Source: Verticiella sediminum
GTDB taxonomy: Bacteria > Pseudomonadota > Gammaproteobacteria > Burkholderiales > Burkholderiaceae_B
Assembly (NCBI RefSeq): GCF_007558815.1
Contig: NZ_VLTJ01000015.1
Location: 1 to 47,340, forward strand
DNA: 47,340 nt
Reading direction: 5' to 3'
The first letter of the stretch is position 1. Every line of letters begins with the position of its first letter. The notes below the pieces were generated by a model. That model saw only the letters and a program-made list of their open reading frames with translations, ran no database searches and was not told where the DNA came from. The position numbers were made by a program, and so were the translations under genes. Below are positions 7,941 through 14,608 of the stretch, piece by piece.

Positions 7941-8924
7941 ATGCAAACCTTCATTCGCGCGCACGCCGTGCGCTGGTTGTCCACCGCACTGCTCGGCGCG
8001 GCCTTCGCGGCGGGCACGGCAGGCGCGACCCCCTGGCCCGAGCGCCAGGTTCGCGTTGTCGTGGGCTTCGCCCCCGGGGGCACCACCGACGTCATGGCGC
8101 GCCTGGTGGCGCAGGCCCTCGGCGACCAGCTCGGCCAGCAGTTCGTGGTCGAGAACAAGCCAGGCGCCAGCGGCAACATCGCGGCGCACGAGGTCGTGCG
8201 CGCCAATGCGGACGGCTACACCCTCCTGGTCGCGCCCACTTCCGTGGAAACGGCCAACCCGTCGCTGTTCAAGGCGAGTTTCCATCCGGCCCAGGATCTG
8301 GCGCCGGTGGCCAGCGTCGGACGTACGCAGATGTACCTGGTCGCCCGTCCGGACCTGCCGGTCGCCGACGCCGCCGAACTGGTCGCGCTCGCCAAGGCCC
8401 GGCCCGATACCTTGTCGTACTCGTCCTCAGGAACCGGCACGCCGCCCCATCTGGCGGCCGAACTCTTCAAGCAGCAGGCCGGCATCCAGGCGACCCACGT
8501 CCCGTATGGCGGGGCAGCGCCCGCGCTGCGCGACGTCATGGCGAGCCAGGCCGATTATGTGTTCGACCCGGGCATTGCGTTCCCGCACATCCGTACCGGC
8601 AAGGTGAAGCTGCTCGGCGTGGCGAGCGACAGCCGTTCGCCATTCTTCCCGGACGTGCCCACGCTTGCCGAACAGGGCATTGCCGGCGCCGGTCTGGACA
8701 TCTGGTTCGGCGTCTGGGCGCCGCGCGACACGCCGGCCGAGGTCAAGACCGCGCTCGCCGCGGCCGTGGCCAAGGCGGCTGCGGACCCGGCTTTCGGCAA
8801 GCGCTTCAACGACCTGGGCGCCGAGCCGGTGGCGCTGGATACGGCCGCGTTCGCCAAGCTGCTGGCCGAGGAGGGCGAACTCATTTCGGGCCTCGTCAAG
8901 AGCCGGGACATCCGGGTGGAGTAG
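7941..8924 (+). CDS. Bug/TctC-family periplasmic solute-binding protein (alicyclic acid block)
   Basis: This 327-residue protein starts at the ATG at 7941 with CGGAGA at 7929-7934; an in-frame ATG 13 codons earlier lacks a ribosome site. It has a cleavable signal peptide (about 1-33, hydrophobic core LSTALLGAAFAAGTAGA). The Bug ligand loop FAPGGTTDVMAR and the ADGYTLL segment follow, with a second pocket strand later (VPYGGAAPALRDVMA). Bug proteins bind carboxylic acids in the periplasm; many are orphans without adjacent TctAB membrane genes, as here. It is the last gene of the badH-badI-aliB-aliA run, so the ligand is probably a substrate of that pathway (inference). The nearest TctAB pair in the window is at 32270-34245. 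Confidence 0.88.
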   Translation: MQTFIRAHAVRWLSTALLGAAFAAGTAGATPWPERQVRVVVGFAPGGTTDVMARLVAQALGDQLGQQFVVENKPGASGNIAAHEVVRANADGYTLLVAPTSVETANPSLFKASFHPAQDLAPVASVGRTQMYLVARPDLPVADAAELVALAKARPDTLSYSSSGTGTPPHLAAELFKQQAGIQATHVPYGGAAPALRDVMASQADYVFDPGIAFPHIRTGKVKLLGVASDSRSPFFPDVPTLAEQGIAGAGLDIWFGVWAPRDTPAEVKTALAAAVAKAAADPAFGKRFNDLGAEPVALDTAAFAKLLAEEGELISGLVKSRDIRVE

Positions 8925-8952
8925 AACGACGGGCCTCGGCGCCGCGCCCGAC

Positions 8953-9951
8953 TCAGGGGCGCGCCTGTGCCTGTGCCTGCGGCTGGACGCAGGGCGCGCC
9001 TACCTCGTCGGCACCGAGGGTATTGCGCACCCACACCAGCTCGGCGGCAATGGCCACCGCGATCTCGGCCGGCGTGCGGCTGGCGATCGGCAGGCCCACC
9101 GGGCCGCGCAGGCGCGCGATGTCCTCCTCGGTGAGGTCGAACATTGCCAGCCGCTCGCGGCGCTTGGCCTGGTTCGCCCGCGAGCCGAGCGCGCCGACAT
9201 AGAACGCGCGCGACTTCAGCGCTTCGAGCAGCGCCATGTCGTCGAGCTTCGGATCGTGGGTGACCGCGACGATGGCCGTACGCTCGTCGGTACCGATGTC
9301 CAGCACGGTGTCGTCGGGCATTCCCGTCGTCAGCGTGGCGTGAGGCGCATTCCAGGTTGCCGTGACTTCTTCGCGCGGGTCGCAGACGATCACGTGGAAA
9401 TCGAGCGTGACCGCGATGTCCGCGAGCACGCGCGCCGTCTGGTTGGCGCCGATGATGAGCAGGCGCCAGCGCGGCCCGTAGACGGCGCGAAAGACGCGGC
9501 CGTCGAAATCCGAGCCGTCGGTGGGCGAGGCAGCGCGCACGCTGGCCTCGCCCGTCTGCAGATCCAGGGTACGCATCACGATGCGATGCTGGCGGATCTC
9601 GCCGAGCACGGTGTCGAGCCAGGCGGTGTCGCGCAAAGGCTCGGCGATCAGGCGCAGCGTGCCGCCACAGGGCAGGCCGAAGCGCGCGGCCTCGTCGCGC
9701 GACACCCCGTAGGTGATGCGTTCGGCCTGTGCGGCCAGCCGGCCCTCGCGCGCGCGCTCGATCAGGTCGTCCTCCACGCAGCCGCCGGAGACCGAGCCGA
9801 CCAGACGCCCGTCGGCGCGCAGGGCGAGCATGGCGCCGGCCTGGCGCGGCGCCGAACCCCAGGTCTGGACCACGGTGACGAGATGGACGCCATGACCTTG
9901 TGCGACCCAGTCGCGGGCCTGGTCGAGGACTTCGAGATCGAGAGCGTTCAT
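8953..9951 (-). CDS. xdhC: XdhC/CoxI-family molybdenum hydroxylase maturation protein
   Basis: This 332-residue protein has the XdhC_CoxI signature at its N terminus: WGSAPRQAGA at 31-40 and GSVSGGCVEDDL at 52-63. A Rossmann-like second half follows (LLIIGANQTARVLADIA, then VGALGSRANQAKRRERL). Members hold and sulfurate the molybdenum cofactor and insert it into xanthine-dehydrogenase/CO-dehydrogenase type hydroxylases. The start ATG is at 9951. The frame remains open far upstream but has no better start. It is divergent from a MobA-like NTP transferase 75 bp away, a common pairing in hydroxylase clusters. No molybdenum hydroxylase subunits lie in this window, so the client enzyme must be elsewhere. 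Confidence 0.82.
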   Translation of the reverse strand: MNALDLEVLDQARDWVAQGHGVHLVTVVQTWGSAPRQAGAMLALRADGRLVGSVSGGCVEDDLIERAREGRLAAQAERITYGVSRDEAARFGLPCGGTLRLIAEPLRDTAWLDTVLGEIRQHRIVMRTLDLQTGEASVRAASPTDGSDFDGRVFRAVYGPRWRLLIIGANQTARVLADIAVTLDFHVIVCDPREEVTATWNAPHATLTTGMPDDTVLDIGTDERTAIVAVTHDPKLDDMALLEALKSRAFYVGALGSRANQAKRRERLAMFDLTEEDIARLRGPVGLPIASRTPAEIAVAIAAELVWVRNTLGADEVGAPCVQPQAQAQARP

Positions 9952-9985
9952 GCGGATTCTTCGGTTCGGAAACGTCTGGATAGCA

Positions 9986-10007
9986 CTTTGCGCAAAGTAT
10001 ACTTTGG
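9986..10007. promoter_or_regulatory. Two overlapping palindromes in the xdhC/NTP-transferase divergent promoter
   Basis: The 14-bp perfect palindrome ACTTTGCGCAAAGT (9986-9999) shares its right arm with the 12-bp perfect palindrome AAAGTATACTTT (9995-10006). The result is three half-sites of form CTTT/AAAG in alternating orientation, and ACTTTG recurs in direct orientation 16 bases apart (9986, 10002). The site lies in the 75-bp gap between divergent genes, next to TATACT elements at 9999-10004 and 10014-10019 that could be -10 boxes. No regulator gene is adjacent. Confidence 0.55.
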
Positions 10008-10026
10008 CGACACTATACTCAAGCTC

Positions 10027-10677
10027 ATGAGTTTCATCTATCCGGTACTCGCGACGTCCGAATGGCGGCGGGCCAGGGCCGTCGGTCTGCTGCTTGCGGC
10101 AGGCCGTGGCAAGCGCTATGCCCGCCTGTCCGGCGGCGCCGACAAGCTGCTTGCCTGCCTGCCCGACGGGCGCACGCTCGCCGAAGCGGCGGCGGGCCAC
10201 CTGCTCGAAGCTGTGCCCCACGTGCTTGCGGTCGTGCAGCCTGGACAGTCCGTCCGCGCCGCCCGGCTGCAGGCCGCCGGTTGTGTCGTCATCGAGGCGC
10301 CGGACGCCGAACGGGGCATGGGCGCATCCCTGGCCGCGGGTGCGCGCTGCCTGCTGCAGCATGGTGTCGGCGCCGGGGCCGACGGCGCGCCGGCCTTGCT
10401 GGTCGCGCTGGCCGACATGCCGTGGCTGCGGCCATCCACCATCTGCGCCTTGCTGGCGTGCCGGCCCGCGGCAGCGATCGCCGTGCCCAGATACGGGCAG
10501 CGCCGCGGGCATCCGGTGCGCTTCGCGCGCGATCTGTGGAGCGAGCTTGCCGGCCTGGACGCAGACACCGGCGCGCGCGAGTTGTTCGCGCGCCATGACG
10601 TGGCCTTCTTGGACACGGCCGACGCCGGGGTGCTGCGCGACGTGGACGTGCCCCAGGCGCTGCGCGATCCCGTGTAG
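10027..10677 (+). CDS. MobA/MocA-like nucleotidyltransferase (molybdenum cofactor)
   Basis: This 216-residue NTP transferase has the nucleotide-binding signature GLLLAAGRGKRYARL at 20-34, with a downstream Lys (DKLLA, 39-43), the metal-binding segment ALADMPWLRPS and a conserved GHPVRF. This matches the MobA/MocA family that attaches CMP or GMP to molybdopterin. Pairing with a divergent XdhC gene favours the cytidylyltransferase MocA, which serves xanthine-dehydrogenase-type enzymes. The start ATG at 10027 is the first after the divergent promoter; there is no strong Shine-Dalgarno sequence, and the TATACT at 10014-10019 lies only 7 bases upstream, so a leaderless or nearly leaderless message is possible. 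No molybdoenzyme subunits are adjacent. Confidence 0.8.
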   Translation: MSFIYPVLATSEWRRARAVGLLLAAGRGKRYARLSGGADKLLACLPDGRTLAEAAAGHLLEAVPHVLAVVQPGQSVRAARLQAAGCVVIEAPDAERGMGASLAAGARCLLQHGVGAGADGAPALLVALADMPWLRPSTICALLACRPAAAIAVPRYGQRRGHPVRFARDLWSELAGLDADTGARELFARHDVAFLDTADAGVLRDVDVPQALRDPV

Positions 10678-10812
10678 CGTCGTCCGGTTTCTTCGATGGT
10701 GCGGCTGCGCGGTGCCGGGAGCGGCCGCGACGGTCCGGAACTGCCCTCGCATCTCGGGAAAGCCAGCTTTGGACGTCGAACACGCGGCGCGGCGCGCCCG
10801 TGCCTTGGCCCC

Positions 10813-11667
10813 TCAGCCGGACAGGCGGGGCAGTGCGAGCCGGAACCAGGTGCTGTGGGCCGTTGCGCTCAGAGCGACGTCTTCTCCCGGCGCGACTTCC
10901 ATGGCGCTCCAGCGCGCCCAGCCGTCGCCTGCGGCCGTCCGGCCTTGGCCGTCGAGGGCGAACAGCAGCACCGGCCTGTCCTGCGCCGGGGCACGCCACG
11001 TAGCGCCCTCGGGCAGCGCGAGCATGGCCAGGTCGATGCCGCTTTCGGTGAAACTCGCCAGGCGGCGCTCGCATACGCCGGATTGGCCGGCAAGCTCGCG
11101 CCAGGCGTAGGCCGCGGGGTGGATGAAGACCGGAGCACCGTAGCGCGGCGGCGGGTAGACGAGCGGTTTGCCGTTGACGTGGCTCCAGATGGCCTCGTAG
11201 CCGTCGCGGTTGCGCGGCTTGGCGGACTCGTCGTCGTGCCGGTACACGCCGCCTTCGAAGCGGCCGCTTTGCGCAAGCTCGCGCGCGCCTTGCGACATCT
11301 GCGCCATGCTCATGTAGCCCGAGCCGGAGGCACCGCCGAACTGGACGACCATGGTCAAGGCCGTCTGGCCGACTTCGGCCTGGTTCTGCGGGCCGTAGTA
11401 GCAGCCTTCCGGGAAGTACGCCAGGTCGCCCGCGTCGATGTTCAAACGCGGGCCGATGTTGGTCGGCGCTTCGAGCGCAACGCGCACCTGGTCGAAATTG
11501 TGGCGATGCCGCGGTGACAGGAAGTCGGCCTCGACGCGCCCGATGACCACGCCGTAGTTGTTCGGATCGCCTTGCGTGCCGGTCAGCAGTTCCTTGAATT
11601 CGATTCTCCCCTGACGTGGGTTGTCGATGAAACGCCAGGGCACATCGTCGTAGTTCGCAAGCTTCAC
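10813..11667 (-). CDS. Cupin-domain protein, substrate unknown
   Basis: This 284-residue protein starts at the GTG at 11667-11665 with GGGGAGA 6 bases upstream. A cupin core is visible: the metal motif SPRHRHNFDQVRV at 51-63 (His54, His56) and the second conserved block DAGDLAYFPEGCYYG at 78-92. The C-terminal half (residues 160-284) has weaker cupin-like strands (FIHPAAYAWREL), suggesting a bicupin. There is no signal peptide, so it is cytoplasmic. It follows the gntR gene by 43 bp, and a third copy of the GntR-type site (11706-11716) lies directly upstream. Together with the divergent Bug gene this suggests a small catabolic unit. The reaction (dioxygenase, isomerase or binding protein) cannot be read from sequence. 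Confidence 0.7.
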   Translation of the reverse strand: MKLANYDDVPWRFIDNPRQGRIEFKELLTGTQGDPNNYGVVIGRVEADFLSPRHRHNFDQVRVALEAPTNIGPRLNIDAGDLAYFPEGCYYGPQNQAEVGQTALTMVVQFGGASGSGYMSMAQMSQGARELAQSGRFEGGVYRHDDESAKPRNRDGYEAIWSHVNGKPLVYPPPRYGAPVFIHPAAYAWRELAGQSGVCERRLASFTESGIDLAMLALPEGATWRAPAQDRPVLLFALDGQGRTAAGDGWARWSAMEVAPGEDVALSATAHSTWFRLALPRLSG

Positions 11668-11705
11668 GCTCGTCTCCCCGTAGGTTGGGACGAGTGCAGT
11701 CTAAA

Positions 11706-11716
11706 TCGTCCTACGA
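11706..11716. promoter_or_regulatory. Putative GntR/FCD operator upstream of the cupin gene
   Basis: TCGTCCTACGA fits the FadR-type pattern N-GT-N3-AC-N and sits 39 bases upstream of the cupin GTG, overlapping the stop of gntR. The core GTCCTACGA is identical to two sites in front of gntR (12424-12434 and 12455-12465). It probably lets the same regulator control the cupin gene. Confidence 0.6.
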
Positions 11717-12424
11717 TTTTTCGTCAACGTACGGTGCTGCCGCCTGCAGCAGGAAGGCGGTGTGGCGAATGTGCGCACGCATCAGGAGCTCCGCGGAGGC
11801 GGCGTCGCCCGAGAGCACGGCGGCGGTGATCGCGCGATGATCGCTGTTCGAGCTGGGAAAGCTCTCGCGCCGCAGGTCGGCCGCCATGGCGATGCGAAAG
11901 AACGCGGTGGATAGGTGATCGACCTGGGCGCTCAGGCCCGGCGAGCCGGCCACCGCGAGCAAGGCTTCGTGGTAGCGGGCGTTGGCCTGCAGGTAGGCCT
12001 GCGCCGGCCGCCCGGCCGCCAGTGCGGCGTCGAGCGCGTCTTGCGCGTGAGCCACGGCCTGCGCGTCGATGCCGCGCGCTACGCGCAGGGCCGCCTTGCG
12101 CGCCACCAGGCCCTCGAGCACTTCGCGCATGTCGAGCAGGTCGGCGACTTCCTGCGCCGACAGCGAGCGCACGGTCGCGCCGCGAAAGCGGTGCAGTTCG
12201 AGCAGGCCCTCGGCCGCCAGGCGCGCCAGCGCCTCGCGCACCGTGCCCCGGCTCACGCCCAGGTTGCGCTGCAGCTCGGCCTCGACGACGCGGGCGCCCG
12301 GGGCGTAGCGGCCACGGCGCACGTCCTCGCGCACGACGGTCATGACGTGTTCGAGGGCGGATGAGCGCGCCAGCCGGGCGTGCGCCGGCTCGGGCGGGGT
12401 TGGCGGGCTGAGCTGCTTTGACAT
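11711..12424 (-). CDS. GntR-family transcriptional regulator, FCD (FadR) subgroup
   Basis: This 237-residue regulator starts at the ATG at 12424-12422; a TTG seven codons upstream would read through the operator. The N-terminal winged helix (about 22-90) shows GRYAPGARVVEAELQRNLG, then VSRGTVREALARLAAEGLLE. The C-terminal FCD helical domain carries metal/ligand-type residues (DMREVLEGLVAR, then ARYHEALLAVAG, then DHRAITAAVLSGD and a late RAHI). FCD regulators respond to carboxylic acids and sugar acids. It is divergent from a Bug gene and upstream of the cupin gene, with matching operators before both units, so it is probably a local, self-regulating repressor for uptake and use of an unidentified organic acid. 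Confidence 0.88.
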   Translation of the reverse strand: MSKQLSPPTPPEPAHARLARSSALEHVMTVVREDVRRGRYAPGARVVEAELQRNLGVSRGTVREALARLAAEGLLELHRFRGATVRSLSAQEVADLLDMREVLEGLVARKAALRVARGIDAQAVAHAQDALDAALAAGRPAQAYLQANARYHEALLAVAGSPGLSAQVDHLSTAFFRIAMAADLRRESFPSSNSDHRAITAAVLSGDAASAELLMRAHIRHTAFLLQAAAPYVDEKS

Positions 12425-12465
12425 TGTCCTACGATCCTCTGACAATACCCAATAACGTCCTACGA
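12424..12465. promoter_or_regulatory. Twin GntR/FCD operators in the gntR-bug divergent promoter
   Basis: Two copies of GTCCTACGAT lie 31 bp apart: TTGTCCTACGA (12424-12434) and ACGTCCTACGA (12455-12465). Both fit the GT-N3-AC core of FadR-type sites and lie on the same face of the helix (about three turns). The first overlaps the gntR start codon. An additional inverted repeat ATTGTC/GACAAT spans 12423-12446. Confidence 0.65.
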
Positions 12466-12482
12466 TAAATCAGGAGACAACC

Positions 12483-13463
12483 ATGGCGATGCACACACGG
12501 TGCATGCGGTCTTTCGTGCTGGGCCTGCTCGTGGCGGCCGCGCTGCCAGCGCTGTCGAGCGCAGCGGCGGAGCATTATCCCGCACGCCCGATCACGCTGG
12601 TGAGCCCGGCCCCGCCCGGCGGCGGCACCGACGCCATCGGGCGCGCCATGGCGGACGCCATGTCGCGCAGCGCCGGCGTGCCGGTGGTGGTCGAGAACCG
12701 GCCGGGCGCGTATTCCCAGATCGCCACGGCCATGGTCGCGAAGGCGCCGGCGGATGGCTACACGCTGCTGCTGGTGGCGAGCGGGCACACGGTGAACCCG
12801 GCGGTCTTTCGGGAGCTGCCCTACGATACGCAGGCGGATTTCAGCGCGGTGGCGCAGATCGCCACCGCGCCGGCCGTGCTGGTGGCCAATCCCGGGCTGG
12901 GCGTGAGCACCGTGGCCGAGCTGCGAGCCTACGCGCGGCAGCATCCGGAGCGCGCCACGTTCGCGTCGTCCGAAGCCTCGATCCAGCTCATGACCAGCGA
13001 ACTCGGTGCGCAATTGCCCGCGCCCCCGACCATCGTCTACTACAAGGGCACGGGCCCCTCGATCAACGATGTGCTTGGCGGTCACGTCGGCTTTGCCGTC
13101 ACCAGCATCGCCTCCGTGCTGCCCCATCTGCAGGCGGGCCGCCTGGTGCCCATCGCGGTGACGGGCAAGCGGCGCGCCGAGGCCTTGCCGGACGTGCCGA
13201 CATTTCAGGAGCAGGGCTTGAGCGGCCTGGAAAGCACGGTGTGGCAGGGCATTCTGGTGCCCGCGGGTACGCCGGCCGAGGTCATCGACTTCCTGAACGC
13301 TCGCGTCAACGAGGCGCTGCAGGACCCGGCGGTGGGCGCGCGTCTTCGCACGTCGGCCTATGAGCCTGTCGGTGGCGATCCCGCCGTGTTCTCGGCCTTT
13401 CTCGCGCAGGACATGGAGCGCCAGGCCGCGCTCGTGCGCAGCGCGGGCATGGTCCCGCAATAG
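12483..13463 (+). CDS. Bug/TctC-family periplasmic solute-binding protein (GntR block)
   Basis: This 326-residue protein starts at the ATG at 12483 after AGGAGA (12472-12477). A signal peptide is evident (about 1-28, SFVLGLLVAAALPALSSA). The Bug loop PAPPGGGTDAIGRAM, the segment PADGYTLLL and the later GGHVGFAVTSIASVLPHLQAG strand confirm the family. It is an orphan: no TctA/TctB genes adjoin. The GntR regulator is transcribed divergently, so the Bug ligand is probably the inducer's precursor (inference). The 3' ends of this gene and the LysR gene face each other with a short hairpin (TCGCCG-CCG-CGGCGA, 13466-13480) just after the stop. Confidence 0.88.
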   Translation: MAMHTRCMRSFVLGLLVAAALPALSSAAAEHYPARPITLVSPAPPGGGTDAIGRAMADAMSRSAGVPVVVENRPGAYSQIATAMVAKAPADGYTLLLVASGHTVNPAVFRELPYDTQADFSAVAQIATAPAVLVANPGLGVSTVAELRAYARQHPERATFASSEASIQLMTSELGAQLPAPPTIVYYKGTGPSINDVLGGHVGFAVTSIASVLPHLQAGRLVPIAVTGKRRAEALPDVPTFQEQGLSGLESTVWQGILVPAGTPAEVIDFLNARVNEALQDPAVGARLRTSAYEPVGGDPAVFSAFLAQDMERQAALVRSAGMVPQ

Positions 13464-13544
13464 GATCGCCGCCGCGGCGAGCCCCAGCGGGCCGTCGGCA
13501 CAGCCGGCCGGGCGGCGGGCGTCTCGACGGGTTCTCAGGGGCGC

Positions 13545-14468
13545 TCAGGCTCCGGCCGCGCGCGCCGCGGATTCGCGCTCGCTCTGCCGCGCCCGCTGCA
13601 GGATGAACTCGATCAGCGTGGCCGCGGCCTTGGTGTGATGCAGGTTCGGCATGTACAGCATGTACATGTGATTGCCGAAGATGCTCAGGCGCCATTCGTC
13701 GAAGATGGTCACCACGTCGCCGCGGCGCACGTCTTCGCGGGTCACGTAGTCGGGCACGATACCCACGCCCAGGCCGGCCAGGATGCTGCTGCGCAGGAAG
13801 ATGAAGTTCTCCGAGACGACCGTAGGCTCGAGCAGGACTTCGTGCCGCTCGGTGCCGATGTAGCCCGCCACGCGCAGGCGGCGGCCGATCACGGCGGAGG
13901 TGATGAGCGGCAGGCTGCGCAGCTCCTTGAGTTCGCTGGGCGTGCCGTGTTCGCGCACGTAGCCCGCCGAGGCGCAGGCGACGTAGCGCACCGGCCCCAT
14001 GTCTCGCGCGACGAGGTTGGGCGGCGGCTCCGACATGACGCGCACGGCGATGTCGACTTCGCCTTGCAGCAGATCGGCGACCCGGTTCTCGAATACGACG
14101 TCGAGCACGATGCCCGGATACAGGCGCTTGAACTCCAGCAGCCAGGCGGTCATCACGTACTGGCCATAGCCGGTCGGTACGCTCAGGCGCACACGCCCCT
14201 GCAGCGTCTGGCCCAGGGTGGTGACCGACTCGCTGGCCGCGAGCAGTTCGTTGCGGATCGCCACGCCGTGTTGGTAGAGCTGCTGGCCGATCTCCGTCGG
14301 CTCGATGCGCCGCGTGGTGCGCCGCAAGAGCTGCTGGCCGATGTCGCGCTCGAACTGGTTGAGGCGGTAGCTGACGTTGGCGCGGGTCATCTTCAGCCGG
14401 CGGGCGGCTTCGCTCAGGTTGCCGGCATCGACAATTTCGACGAACAGAGTGAGCGCGTTGGGGTCCAT
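13545..14468 (-). CDS. LysR-family transcriptional regulator
   Basis: This 307-residue LysR protein has the N-terminal winged helix-turn-helix at about 2-60 (LTLFVEIVDAGNLSEAARRL, then MTRANVSYRLNQFERDIGQQL) and a substrate-binding domain from about 90 with typical strands (GRVRLSVPTGYG, then GLGVGIVPDYV). It is divergent from the FadB-like gene, with a cluster of TTGTCAA repeats and a TTGAC-N5-GTCAA dyad in between. The usual LysR arrangement predicts activation of the divergent pim-type run and self-repression, with a pathway CoA ester or acid as coinducer; the coinducer is not known. There is a polar-Ala tail at the C terminus. Confidence 0.88.
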   Translation of the reverse strand: MDPNALTLFVEIVDAGNLSEAARRLKMTRANVSYRLNQFERDIGQQLLRRTTRRIEPTEIGQQLYQHGVAIRNELLAASESVTTLGQTLQGRVRLSVPTGYGQYVMTAWLLEFKRLYPGIVLDVVFENRVADLLQGEVDIAVRVMSEPPPNLVARDMGPVRYVACASAGYVREHGTPSELKELRSLPLITSAVIGRRLRVAGYIGTERHEVLLEPTVVSENFIFLRSSILAGLGVGIVPDYVTREDVRRGDVVTIFDEWRLSIFGNHMYMLYMPNLHHTKAAATLIEFILQRARQSERESAARAAGA

Positions 14469-14473
14469 GCCGG

Positions 14474-14544
14474 ATTGTCAAATTTACTTTGACGGTTTGT
14501 CAATCTTCCCTGCCATTGTCAACTTCTGGGCAGCGGATGACAAT
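14474..14544. promoter_or_regulatory. LysR-type binding region with repeated TTGTCAA
   Basis: TTGTCAA occurs at 14475, 14497 and 14516 on the plus strand, TTTGAC at 14488 and TGACAAT at 14538. The best dyad is TTGAC-GGTTT-GTCAA (14489-14503), which matches the T-N11-A style of LysR boxes. It lies between the LysR start (14468) and the FadB-like gene (14609), where activator and autoregulation sites are expected. Confidence 0.6.
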
Positions 14545-14608
14545 GTTCGGCTTAGCTTACCCTGCCTGCGTGCCGGTGGCGCGGGCATGCCTCGGGAGTT
14601 TGTACAAC

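Noticed and set aside
6069-8285. 738-codon minus-strand frame opposite aliA
   Set aside because: It is a shadow of a clear CoA ligase and shows no recognisable family.
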